Assembly (NCBI GenBank): GCA_016871615.1
Contig: VHCX01000024.1
Coordinates: 1-45,588, forward strand
DNA: 45,588 bases
Source of the DNA: Verrucomicrobiota bacterium
GTDB taxonomy: Bacteria; Verrucomicrobiota; Verrucomicrobiia; Limisphaerales; UBA9464
Direction: 5' to 3'
The notes beneath the pieces were generated by a model that was not told where the DNA came from, did no database searches, and saw only the letters and a program-made list of their open reading frames with translations. The translations under genes and the position numbers were made by a program. Numbering within the stretch: the stretch's first letter is position 1; every line of letters begins with the position of its first letter. Positions 1-7,883 of the stretch are shown here, in pieces.

Positions 1-148
1 CCACCTCGAACGATTTGCGCAGGTTCGCCGCCGGTTTGCTGCCGGGGCCGTCGGCCCAGATCCACGAGGTTTCGGCCTTCAGGGAAGCGGACGCGAGGGC
101 CAGGACGGCCACCAGGGAACGCCACAGGAACGGACGGGCTAAGTGCAT
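1..148 (-). CDS. N-terminal fragment of a secreted protein, family uncertain
   Basis: The frame opens at an ATG at 148 and runs off the left edge, so only about 49 residues are visible. They start with a basic, hydrophobic signal peptide (MHLARPFLWRSLVAVLALAS) that ends near an Ala-rich cleavage region. The mature start reads SWIWADGPGSKPA followed by LRKSFEV. A WIW...RKSF opening is seen at the N-terminus of several secreted planctomycete and verrucomicrobial proteins, including rhamnosidase-like and haem-binding dehydrogenase proteins, but it does not decide the family. The gene lies 77 bp downstream of batE on the same strand. It could be the next operon member or start from its own promoter. 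Function cannot be assigned from this fragment. Confidence 0.6.
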   Translation of the reverse strand, partial: MHLARPFLWRSLVAVLALASASLKAETSWIWADGPGSKPAANLRKSFEV

Positions 149-225
149 GTCCTAATCAACCCCAAGCCGACGGAGCGTTCAAGCCCCCAAGGCCCGCCGA
201 CGGCGAAAAAAAATTCCGGCGGGGT

Positions 226-987
226 TCAGGGGATCGACAGGTGATACCTGGCCACCTGGAAGCCTTGGACCCAGCCGCCCCGACCCTCCGCGTCGACCAC
301 GCGCAGCCACCCGTTGCGATGCTGCTCGACACGCACCTCGGTCCCGTCGGCGAGGTTGACGGCGATGTCGGATTCCTCGAGCGGCCCGAACCGCGCCGGC
401 ACCTCGCGGGCCGCGATGGCGGCATTGGGGCCCCGGACGACCGACACCCAGGCCGTGAGCCATCCGGCCGCGACCAGCGCCGCCATCCCACCCAGCACGG
501 CACGCACCCCGGAGCCGGTGCTGGCCCAACCGGGCCGCAGCCGGGCCAATCCCATCCACCCGGACCAGACCCACGCCAGCACCACCGCGCCGGAGGCCCA
601 CTCGTCGAGGGTCAGCCAAGCGGTCCAGCGCCGCCAGGGCGGGGGCGCAGGGTGGCCCAGGCGCCGCCGGATCAGGTCGAGGTTGTGCCGCAGGGCCGGA
701 TCACGGGGGGTGACCCATTCGGCCTGCCGCCATGCGGCCAGGGCCCGCCCCATCTCCCCTTGGCGGAACCGGGCATTCCCGAGGTTGTAGAGCACGCCGA
801 CGCCGCCCGGCGCCCCCTGCAGCGCCCGCTCGAATCCGGCCACGGCCGCCGGAAGGTCGCCCCGTTCGTAGGCCTGGCGCGCCTGGTCGAAGTCGGAGGC
901 CGCCCTCAGGACGGGGACGGCGAGCCACAGGAGCCAGGCGACCAGGCCGGTCACCCGCTTGAAAACCTTCGTGCCTCGATGGATCAC
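226..987 (-). CDS. batE: BatE-like TPR and SH3b protein of the Bat operon
   Basis: This is a 253-residue predicted membrane or periplasmic protein. A signal/anchor segment (VTGLVAWLLWLAVPVLRA) is followed by two TPR-like helical repeats (ARQAYERGDLPAAVAGFERAL; VLYNLGNARFRQGEMGRALAAWRQA), one or two membrane segments, and a C-terminal SH3b-like domain with GTEVRVEQHRNGWLRV. This layout fits BatE. The start is a GTG at 987 whose GTGA overlaps the batD stop by 4 nt, with GGGGAAG a few bases upstream. The frame stays open further upstream only as a shadow of batD. The stop lies in a CCCCTGAACCCC context that matches the 8-bp repeat at the batA/batB junction. Family identity is strong. The role in stress or oxygen tolerance is known only for distant relatives. 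Confidence 0.85.
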   Translation of the reverse strand: MIHRGTKVFKRVTGLVAWLLWLAVPVLRAASDFDQARQAYERGDLPAAVAGFERALQGAPGGVGVLYNLGNARFRQGEMGRALAAWRQAEWVTPRDPALRHNLDLIRRRLGHPAPPPWRRWTAWLTLDEWASGAVVLAWVWSGWMGLARLRPGWASTGSGVRAVLGGMAALVAAGWLTAWVSVVRGPNAAIAAREVPARFGPLEESDIAVNLADGTEVRVEQHRNGWLRVVDAEGRGGWVQGFQVARYHLSIP

Positions 988-2753
988 GGGCTTCCCCTTT
1001 CCAGCGCCGTCAGCGCGTCCATGGCCGACTCGGCACGCTGCCGCAGCCCGGACAACGCCACCGGACCGCCCTCGGGGGCGAACTTGGCGGCATCGACGGC
1101 CGCGAAGAGTTCCCGGAGGTTCGCCGCCTGTGCCGGGTCGAGCCCCCGGGGCACGAGGTCGGCGTCGACGACCCCGGCGGTGATGGCATCGCCCGAGGCC
1201 CCTCCGAGGGCCAGCGCGCACTGGAGTCGCAAGAGTGCATCGAGCGCCGCGAAGAACTCGCCGGATCGTCCGGCCTCGGCCGCGGCACCGAGGGCGGCCC
1301 GATGGGCGGCGACGGCATCGCGCATGAGCGAGGCCTGTGTGGGCCGGAGAAGGCGCTGGCGCCGCTCCCGCCACCGTTGCCAGCCCACGAGGCCCGCCAG
1401 GGCCAGCAGGGGCGCAGTCCCGAGCGCAAGCCACATCGGCTGCCGGGCCCACGGGGGTCCGGCTGGCACCCGGCGCCCTCCCCGGATCGACAGCGACATG
1501 AGGTCTTCACGATGATTGGCGGGTCTCGTGCCGGCGACCGGGGCGGGGGTCGCGGGGGACGACGAGATGGCGGTCCTGCCCGACTCGGACCGGACGGTCA
1601 CGGCGATGGGCCGCGGACGGACCGTGGTGTACCGGCCGGTGTCGGGGTCGAAGTACGAAAAGGGCTCGAAGGCCAGCGCCCGGATCTCCGGAGATTCCAG
1701 GACCACCATCGACTCGAAGGTCTTGGTGCCCGCGAGTCCCAGCGGATCGTCGGACTTGAAGCCGTTGGTGCCCGGATAGCTCTTGAGACCGTCGACTGGC
1801 GTGAGTTGGGGCGAGGGCACCGACGGGAAGCTGCCCCGCCCCGACACCAGCCACTTCACGGTGATGGCCTCGCCGACCGCGACGTTGGTCCGGGAGGCGA
1901 CCGGACGGACGGTGAAGCGCCCGATCGCCCCGGAGAACCCCGGGGGGCGCCCTTCGGTGGGCAGGGCCTTGACCCGGATCGTCCGTGCCGGCGCCTCGGC
2001 CGTGCCCCGCTCCAGTTCGGCGCCCCCCCCGATGAAGTCGTCGAGCAGGCTGCGCGGCCGGCGGCCCCGGTTGACCTCCAGCACGTACTCCTGGGTGGCC
2101 GGCCCGAGCGAGAGCACCCCCTCCTTGGTCGGCGTTGCCGTGTGGCGGTAGCTCAGCACGATGAACGCCTGGCCGTCGCGGACGGTCTGGGTGTTCGAGG
2201 CTGGCATCTCCTGGCCGGTGACGAAGCCGTCGAAGCTCATCTTGGGCGGGGCGATCTGGTTCAGGTTGACCGACGAATACAGCTGCAGGTCGTAGGGCAG
2301 GGTCTGGCCCACGTAGCACTCGTCGCGCGGGGTCACGATCTTGAGGGTCACCCGGTCGTTTTTGGGTTCGCGCGGCGTGATGCGGCAGCTCACCGGCTCG
2401 GTCTGCAGCGAACCCGCCCGCGTGGCCACCGTGAGCGCCGGGACCGTGAGGTCGCCCTCCCCCCGGGTCTGCAACTGGAACTGGAAGACCACCTGGAAGG
2501 ACGAGACCCCGTTGACAATCTGGGTCATCTGGCGGGGACCCAGGTACTGGATCGACTGGACCAGCGGGAGGTTCGGTAGGCGCGGCACGGCGGTGGGCTG
2601 CTCGCCCTCCAGCGTGACGTTCAGACGCAGGGTCTCGCCGGATTCGGCGATGGCCCGGTCAAGTGAGGCCGACACCGAGGCGCCGAGGCATGGGAGGAGC
2701 GCCCCCACCAGCATCAGGCAGGCGCCAAGCAGGCTGAGGAGTAGCCTCACCAT
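984..2753 (-). CDS. batD: BatD-like membrane protein
   Basis: The protein has 589 residues. It has an N-terminal signal peptide (MVRLLLSLLGACLMLVGALL), a long beta-rich extracytoplasmic region starting VSASLDRAIAESGETLRL as is typical of BatD, a membrane helix near residues 440-460 (PMWLALGTAPLLALAGLVGW) and a basic, Ala-rich cytoplasmic helical tail. BatD proteins are thought to act with the VWA proteins BatA and BatB at the membrane, but their biochemical role is unresolved. The ATG at 2753 overlaps the end of the batB-batC gene by 7 nt and is preceded by a good ribosome binding site (GGAGGAAGG). It is coupled downstream to batE by a 4-nt overlap. The length is typical of the family. Confidence 0.92.
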   Translation of the reverse strand: MVRLLLSLLGACLMLVGALLPCLGASVSASLDRAIAESGETLRLNVTLEGEQPTAVPRLPNLPLVQSIQYLGPRQMTQIVNGVSSFQVVFQFQLQTRGEGDLTVPALTVATRAGSLQTEPVSCRITPREPKNDRVTLKIVTPRDECYVGQTLPYDLQLYSSVNLNQIAPPKMSFDGFVTGQEMPASNTQTVRDGQAFIVLSYRHTATPTKEGVLSLGPATQEYVLEVNRGRRPRSLLDDFIGGGAELERGTAEAPARTIRVKALPTEGRPPGFSGAIGRFTVRPVASRTNVAVGEAITVKWLVSGRGSFPSVPSPQLTPVDGLKSYPGTNGFKSDDPLGLAGTKTFESMVVLESPEIRALAFEPFSYFDPDTGRYTTVRPRPIAVTVRSESGRTAISSSPATPAPVAGTRPANHREDLMSLSIRGGRRVPAGPPWARQPMWLALGTAPLLALAGLVGWQRWRERRQRLLRPTQASLMRDAVAAHRAALGAAAEAGRSGEFFAALDALLRLQCALALGGASGDAITAGVVDADLVPRGLDPAQAANLRELFAAVDAAKFAPEGGPVALSGLRQRAESAMDALTALERGSP

Positions 2754-4792
2754 GCCTTCCTCCGCGCCGCCTGCCCGGCGCCCTCGCCGAGATCGCCGAC
2801 CACGCCGCGACGCCGACGCAGGACGAGGGCCTTCTCCGAGCCCTTCTGGCCATCCAGCACCTTTTCGGCCTCGCGGATCGTCATGAGTTCACCCCTTCGG
2901 GCATCCTTGTCGGGCTCGCCTACGGAACCCTCCACACCCGCCTGCGCCTCGTCTCCGCGGCGATCCCCGGAGGACTGGGCGGGCTTGGCTCCGGAGGCCG
3001 ACGAGGCGTTGGAGCGGCCCTCGCCGGGCTTGCGGTCCTGCGGCTCACCGCGCCCTCCCTGGGAGGGGTTTTTGCCTTGGGAAGAATCCTTGGCCTGGGA
3101 GTTGGGCGAACCCTTGGACGACTCGGCATCGCCGCCGGACGAGTTCCCCTCCTTGCCTTCCTTGCCTTCCTTGCGGTCGTCCTTGGACGGGTCGCCGCCC
3201 TTCGGGTCCTTGGAATCCTGTCCGGCATCCTTGGAACCCTCGGAATTCTGCCGGGGGTCGTTCTTGGAGTTCTCCTTGCCCCTGCCGCCCTGTTGGGGAG
3301 GCGGGGGTTGCAGGATCGCCTCGATGGCCTGCTGGGTGGCCCGGTGGTTGGCCTGCGCGGCCGTGTCGCCCGGGTTCAGCTTGAGCGCCCCGGTGAAGCT
3401 CGAAAGCGCCTGTTGCCACTGGGCCCGTTTCTTCTCTGGATCCTGTTCCGACTCGCCGGCCCGGAATCTCGCGTTGCCGAGGTTGTACCAGGCCTTCTGC
3501 TGCAGATCGAGGTCGGGTGAGCGCAGGACCTGCTCGAAGAGCCCGGCTGCGCCCTCAAAGTCATCCATCTTGTAGGCGGCAGCCCCGGCATTGAAGCGCA
3601 GGCGGAACTCGTCCGGGTTCTCCCGGGCCAGCCGCTCGTATTCCTGCCGCGAGGTGGCGTACTCCCCCTTCCGGTAGCGTTCCAGGGCCTCGTCGGACGC
3701 GGCTCGGGCGGGCGATGGCAGACCCAGGCAGGCGACCCACAGGGCCAGGGCGGCGGCAGTCCGGACCGGCAGGCCCCACGGCGGACGGCCGGCTGCCGTC
3801 GAGGCCCCGGGGAGGAGCAACTCGGCCAGCAGCAGCAGCAGACCCAGTCCCAGCGGCCACTGGAACCGCTCAATCCGGGACCTGACGGTGGCCGACGAGA
3901 ACCGCACGGCTTCCATCGGGGCGATGCCGCGCTCGTACAGCGTGGCCATGGTACGCGAGGACTGCAGCGGGAGGTAGAAGCCCCGGGCGGCCTCGGCGAG
4001 CCGCTGGAGCAGGGGCTCGTTGAGCTGGGACTTGACGGGGTTGCCATCCTCGTCCTTCACGAAGACCGCGTTGCCGTAGGGATCGCTGCCCTTGAGCAGC
4101 TCGCCCTTTGGGGTGCCCACCCCGACGGTGAACAGGCTGATGCCGGCCGCCGCCAGGCGCCTTGCCGCCGGTTCGGCCAATTCCTCGTGGTCCTCGCCGT
4201 CGGTGATCAGGATGACCGCCTTGCGCGTGCCCGAGTCGGCGCTGAAGGCTTCGGCCGCCTCGTCGAGCGCCGCGGCCAGCGCGGTGCCCTGCTCGGGGAT
4301 GAGATCGGTGTCGAGGGCGGCGACATTCTGCCGGAAGGCCTCGCCGTCGAGCGCCAGCGGACACTGGAGAAAGGCCGAACCGGCGAAGGCCACGAGCCCG
4401 ATGCGGTCGGTCTTGGCCACCGACAGCAGGTCGTAGCAGGCCAGCTTGGCGCGGGCGAGCCGGCTTGGGGCGGTGTCGGTCGCCATCATGGAGCGCGACA
4501 CGTCCACGCAGACCACCAGATCCCGGCCGGTGGCCTGGGCGACCGCCTCGCCATAGCCCCAGAGCGGACGACCGAGGGCCACCAGCACGCAGGCCAGCCC
4601 GACGACCCGGAGCACGGCCTTGATCCGCTGGCGGACTGCCGACACCCCGATGGTCAGCTCGTCCATCCACCGGGCCCGGATGAACCGGGCCAACGCCACC
4701 CGGCGCAGCCCGGCGGCCCGGGCAAGAAACACCGCCATGAGCGGGGTGAGCACCGCCGCCAACTGCATCCACTGGGGTTCCGCGAAGTCCAT
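2747..4792 (-). CDS. batB: BatB-BatC fusion: VWA domain, TPRs and charged tail
   Basis: This 681-residue protein joins what are often two genes. Residues 1-80 hold two membrane helices. A von Willebrand A domain follows, with the MIDAS motif D97-V-S99-R-S101 and LITDGEDHEE further on. A membrane segment near residues 300-345 leads to TPR repeats (around 350-480: LERYRKGEYATSRQEYERLA; AWYNLGNARFRAGE). A long low-complexity tail rich in Lys, Asp, Ser, Gly and Gln (about 490-625) is typical of BatC. It ends with a conserved-looking patch (TIREAEKVLDGQKGSEKAL). The MIDAS is intact, so metal-dependent ligand binding is possible. The start ATG is 43 bp after the batA stop, across a tandem repeat. 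The stop overlaps batD by 7 nt. The fusion is seen directly; that it replaces separate BatB and BatC is inferred. Confidence 0.9.
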   Translation of the reverse strand: MDFAEPQWMQLAAVLTPLMAVFLARAAGLRRVALARFIRARWMDELTIGVSAVRQRIKAVLRVVGLACVLVALGRPLWGYGEAVAQATGRDLVVCVDVSRSMMATDTAPSRLARAKLACYDLLSVAKTDRIGLVAFAGSAFLQCPLALDGEAFRQNVAALDTDLIPEQGTALAAALDEAAEAFSADSGTRKAVILITDGEDHEELAEPAARRLAAAGISLFTVGVGTPKGELLKGSDPYGNAVFVKDEDGNPVKSQLNEPLLQRLAEAARGFYLPLQSSRTMATLYERGIAPMEAVRFSSATVRSRIERFQWPLGLGLLLLLAELLLPGASTAAGRPPWGLPVRTAAALALWVACLGLPSPARAASDEALERYRKGEYATSRQEYERLARENPDEFRLRFNAGAAAYKMDDFEGAAGLFEQVLRSPDLDLQQKAWYNLGNARFRAGESEQDPEKKRAQWQQALSSFTGALKLNPGDTAAQANHRATQQAIEAILQPPPPQQGGRGKENSKNDPRQNSEGSKDAGQDSKDPKGGDPSKDDRKEGKEGKEGNSSGGDAESSKGSPNSQAKDSSQGKNPSQGGRGEPQDRKPGEGRSNASSASGAKPAQSSGDRRGDEAQAGVEGSVGEPDKDARRGELMTIREAEKVLDGQKGSEKALVLRRRRGVVGDLGEGAGQAARRKAW

Positions 4793-4807
4793 GGGTTGCG
4801 TGTCGAT

Positions 4808-4841
4808 GGGTTCAGGGGTTCAGGGGTTCAGGGGTTCAGGG
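4808..4841. repeat. 8-bp tandem repeat at the batA/batB junction
   Basis: Four copies of GGGGTTCA (TGAACCCC on the coding strand) fill most of the 43-bp spacer between batA and the batB-batC gene. The first TGA is the batA stop. Because the unit is 8 nt long, the repeated TGA triplets fall in all three frames, so any ribosome that reads through or slips is stopped before the next ATG. Confidence 0.9.
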
Positions 4842-5846
4842 CAGCCGGCGCCAGACCGTGTTGCCGACGATCAACTCGAGCAGCAACAGGGCCGCACCCG
4901 GGGCCACGCACCACGCCATCCACTCGGCGTAGAGCACGTTTTGCCGGGTCTCGACTTCGGTCTTCTCGAGGCGGTCGATCTCCTCGTAGATCGAGCGCAG
5001 CGTCTTCGTGCTGTCCGCCCGAAAGTATTTGCCACCGGTGCGCTCGGCAATCCGGGTCAGGGTGTCCTCGTCGATGTCGACGGGCACCTCGCGGTACACC
5101 TTGCGCCCGAAGGCGTCCCGGCCAACGGGCATGGGGGCCTTGCCCCGGATGCCCACGCCGATGGTGTAGACCTTGACCCCCAGCGACTGGGCGGCCTCGG
5201 CGGCCGTCAGGGGAGGCACATTGCCGGCGTTGTTCTGGCCGTCGGTCATGAGGATGACGACGCGGCTCTTGGACTTCAGGTCGCGCAGGCGGTTCACGGC
5301 CGCGCTCAGGCCGGAGCCGATGGCCGTGCCCTGCTCGCCCAGCACCTCCATGCGGTCGATGTGCCGCCGGAGGAACTCGTGGTCGAGGGTGGGCGGTGCG
5401 GCGATGTAGGCCTGCGAGGAGAACACGGCCAGTCCGATGCGGTCGTTGGGCCGGTTCTCGAGGAAGGCCTTGAGCGTGTCCTTGGCCACCGTGACGCGGT
5501 CGACCCGCTCGCCCTTCAATTCGAAGTCCTCGCTGAGCATGGACATCGACAGGTCGAGGGCCACGGCGATGTCGATGCCGCTGGCCTTCCTCGGCGCCTT
5601 GCCCATGGCCCACTGGGGGCGGGCCAGGCCGACGATCAGCAGGGCAAGGCCAAGCCACCGGGCCGCCAGGAGCAGGCGGCTGGCGAGGGTGCGGTCCATC
5701 TGCAGGATGCCCTTCACCAGGCTCAGGCTCGAATAGATGAACACGGCCTCGCGCGCCGTCCGCCGGCGCCACACCTCGAGCAGCGGCAGCGCCAGGAGGG
5801 CCAGCAGCCACAGGGGCGATTCGAACCGGAATTCCCCGAGGTTCAT
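4836..5846 (-). CDS. batA: BatA-like VWA-domain membrane protein
   Basis: The protein has 336 residues. It has an N-terminal membrane helix (PLWLLALLALPLLEV), a second near residues 58-76, a VWA domain with MIDAS D98-L-S100-M-S102 and VILMTDGQNN, and a C-terminal membrane helix (WMAWCVAPGAALLLLELIVG). This two-helix, VWA, one-helix plan is the usual BatA layout. The start ATG at 5846 has a strong ribosome binding site (GGGAGGAGG) and overlaps the DUF4381-like stop as ATGA. The frame is open for another 140 codons upstream, but that stretch is antisense to real coding and should not be included. The TGA stop is the first unit of an 8-bp tandem repeat (TGAACCCC). The aerotolerance role is inferred from the family. 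Confidence 0.92.
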   Translation of the reverse strand: MNLGEFRFESPLWLLALLALPLLEVWRRRTAREAVFIYSSLSLVKGILQMDRTLASRLLLAARWLGLALLIVGLARPQWAMGKAPRKASGIDIAVALDLSMSMLSEDFELKGERVDRVTVAKDTLKAFLENRPNDRIGLAVFSSQAYIAAPPTLDHEFLRRHIDRMEVLGEQGTAIGSGLSAAVNRLRDLKSKSRVVILMTDGQNNAGNVPPLTAAEAAQSLGVKVYTIGVGIRGKAPMPVGRDAFGRKVYREVPVDIDEDTLTRIAERTGGKYFRADSTKTLRSIYEEIDRLEKTEVETRQNVLYAEWMAWCVAPGAALLLLELIVGNTVWRRLP

Positions 5847-6502
5847 GGCGCCTCCTCCCGACTGGACTGCTTCGCCGGCCCCGACGCCGCGCCGGACACC
5901 ACGCCCGTGCGGTCGATCAGGCCCGAGGCCATCTGGTGCAACCGCTCGCATTCGGTGCGCCCCGGGTCCCCCTGGGCGAACTTGACCCAGTCGCACTGGG
6001 TCAGGAACTCGCCCAGCAACCGCTGGAGTTCCGGGTCGAGGTCGGGGCTTGCCGGCAGCGCCGCCAGGAATTCCTCGGTGGTCTGCTCCGGCGCCCTCAG
6101 GCCAAAACGCTCCTCGAGGTAGGTCCGGACCACCTCCGAGAGGCGCGTGCAGAACGGTTCGGGCTGGTCGATCCAGGCCCAGGTCTCGGCGAGGCGGCCC
6201 CGGGCGCGCGCGGCGGCGGACTGGCGGAACTCGGCCCGCCGGCGGGCCTGGCGGCGCAGGGCCCACCAGATCAGCCCCAGCACCGCCAGGACCGCGAGGG
6301 TCAGCAGCAGGCGGTGGACCCAGGGCGTGACCGTCGGGATTTCAAGGGGCCCCCGGATGTCCTGGAGGGCGACCGTGCCGTCGGCCGCCGGCGGGACCGA
6401 CCGGACCGCCTGGCCCCGGGACGCGGCGTTGGTGGCGGCCGCCCGCCCCGGGAAGCCGGGCAGGAACCCGACCGTCGCGATGGACCACGGGCCCCACCTC
6501 AT
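5843..6502 (-). CDS. DUF4381-like single-pass membrane protein of the Bat operon
   Basis: This 219-residue protein has a signal-like N-terminus, one membrane helix (LLLTLAVLAVLGLIWWALR, about residues 84-104), a run of Arg and Ala, and a cytoplasmic helical domain with LSEVVRTYLEERFGLRAPEQTTEEFL. The last motif is characteristic of DUF4381-type proteins encoded between DUF58 and BatA genes. No function has been firmly shown for this family; a role in assembling the VWA proteins is guesswork from synteny. The start ATG at 6502 has an upstream ACGGAGGCG and overlaps the DUF58 stop. The stop overlaps the batA ATG as ATGA. This tight coupling argues for co-expression in fixed ratio. Confidence 0.85.
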   Translation of the reverse strand: MRWGPWSIATVGFLPGFPGRAAATNAASRGQAVRSVPPAADGTVALQDIRGPLEIPTVTPWVHRLLLTLAVLAVLGLIWWALRRQARRRAEFRQSAAARARGRLAETWAWIDQPEPFCTRLSEVVRTYLEERFGLRAPEQTTEEFLAALPASPDLDPELQRLLGEFLTQCDWVKFAQGDPGRTECERLHQMASGLIDRTGVVSGAASGPAKQSSREEAP

Positions 6503-7572
6503 CGACGCCTCCGTTTCTGCCGGCCCTCGAAGAAGGCCACCAACTCAGGCATGTAGGCGTCCTCGGGCACCCCGGCCGCCGGGGTCAGGATCTTCAGGTG
6601 GTCGACCCGGGCACCCCGGAAGAGGCGGTCGAGTTCCTTCTGGGCCTTGCGGGCGCGGGTCTCGAAGGCCTCGCGACGCCGGGCGTCCGAGGTGTTGATC
6701 TCCACCACCTCGCCGGTCTCGGCATCCTGCAGCAGCAGGCGTCCCACTTCGGGCAGGGTCAACTCGCGGGGATCGCCCACCTGGAGGGCGATGACGTCAT
6801 GCCGGCGACCGACCTGGTTCAGGGTGTTCTGCGAGAGGCGCCCAAGGGTCTCCGAATGGAGCACCTTGCGCTTGAGGTGGGCATGCACCGCCGCCCGACC
6901 GGGGTTGGTCTCGCCGAGGAAATCCGAGATCAGGATCACCACCGCCCGGTGCGGCAGCACCTTGCTCAGGAAGTCGAGGGCGCCGTTGGTGTTGGTCCCC
7001 GGGAACCCGGGCCGGAAGAACAGCACGTCGCGCACGACGCGCAGCACATGCCGGCGACCCTTGGCCGGCGGCACGAACTTCTCGACCGTCTCGGTGAAGA
7101 GCAGCAGACCCACCTTGTCCTGGTTGCGGATCGCCGAGAAGGCCAGCACCGCGGCCAACTCGGCCATCAGGGCACGCTTGGACTGCTGGCCCGAGCCGAA
7201 CCGCCCGGACCCGCTCAGGTCCACCACCAGCATCACGGTCAGTTCCCGCTCCTCGCGGAACTTCTTCACGAAGGGGTGGTTCATGCGCGCCGTGACGTTC
7301 CAGTCGATGGTGCGGACCTCGTCGCCGGGCTGGTATTCGCGGACCTCGTCGAAGTCCATCCCCTGCCCCTTGAAGGCCGAGTGGTACTGCCCGGCCAGCG
7401 TCTCGGCCACCAGCCGGCGGGTGCGGATCTCGATCTGGCGCACCTTGCGCAGCAACTCGGGCGGGACGCCCGAGTCGGACGACGACGTCGACGACGTCGT
7501 CGTCCCGGGCGCCGGGGCCCCGGAGACCCAGCGGCGCAGGCTCCGGAAGGGGCTGGACCACCAGGAACTCAT
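6499..7572 (-). CDS. DUF58 protein with a VWA-like fold
   Basis: The protein has 357 residues from the chosen ATG at 7572 (MSSWWSSPFRSL). A short linker of Thr and Ser (residues 24-34) precedes the DUF58 core, which shows GMDFDEVREYQPGDEVRTID, WNVTARMNHPFVKKF and a MIDAS-like D118-L-S120-G-S122. The frame is open upstream to 7728, but no good start or family similarity is visible there. DUF58 proteins are usually encoded next to MoxR AAA+ ATPases, which are thought to act on them as chaperones. Here it is the first gene of the operon and the neighbour upstream is a divergent ABC-F gene, so no moxR lies next to it. The Ser/Thr linker codons form a near-perfect 29-bp palindrome. Confidence 0.9.
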   Translation of the reverse strand: MSSWWSSPFRSLRRWVSGAPAPGTTTSSTSSSDSGVPPELLRKVRQIEIRTRRLVAETLAGQYHSAFKGQGMDFDEVREYQPGDEVRTIDWNVTARMNHPFVKKFREERELTVMLVVDLSGSGRFGSGQQSKRALMAELAAVLAFSAIRNQDKVGLLLFTETVEKFVPPAKGRRHVLRVVRDVLFFRPGFPGTNTNGALDFLSKVLPHRAVVILISDFLGETNPGRAAVHAHLKRKVLHSETLGRLSQNTLNQVGRRHDVIALQVGDPRELTLPEVGRLLLQDAETGEVVEINTSDARRREAFETRARKAQKELDRLFRGARVDHLKILTPAAGVPEDAYMPELVAFFEGRQKRRRR

Positions 7573-7883
7573 GGAACCAAGGCGGAGCGCCCCCCGGTGC
7601 GGGGATTTGAGACGGTGGGTTCGCGGTGACAGTCGCCCATGGCGTGTTGGACACCGTAGTCCGCAGCCGGTTCGATCGGCAAGGAGGCCGATGGAGCGGA
7701 AGGAAACCCACCCACCGGGTGCCTGCACGGCTCCCCGGCGCAGGGTTCGCCCACGGGATTGACCCGGGCCCCCGGGCCCCGCGACCCTCTGGAACGTCGT
7801 GGCGGACCCGGAACCGCCGCCCGAGGCGCCCTCCCGGAATTCTCCGGGATCCGAACCGCGACGACCCGACCCCTCCCGATTCC
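7573..7883. other. Divergent intergenic region between DUF58 and ABC-F genes
   Basis: These 311 bp separate two divergently transcribed genes and must hold both promoters. No frame here has the codon pattern of the neighbouring genes, and I see no convincing RNA structure. TTGGAC near 7650 could serve as a -35 for the plus strand, but no good -10 follows at 16-18 bp. Neither flanking start codon has a clear Shine-Dalgarno sequence. Confidence 0.5.

Noticed and set aside
193-223. A hairpin (CCCGCCG with CGGCGGG) containing an A8/T8 run downstream of batE
   Set aside because: The T-run lies in the 17-nt loop and not after the stem, so it does not have the form of an intrinsic terminator.
4836-6266. 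Longer BatA starting far upstream of 5846
   Set aside because: The extra 140 codons overlap the DUF4381-like coding region in another frame; ATG 5846 has a strong ribosome binding site and an ATGA overlap.
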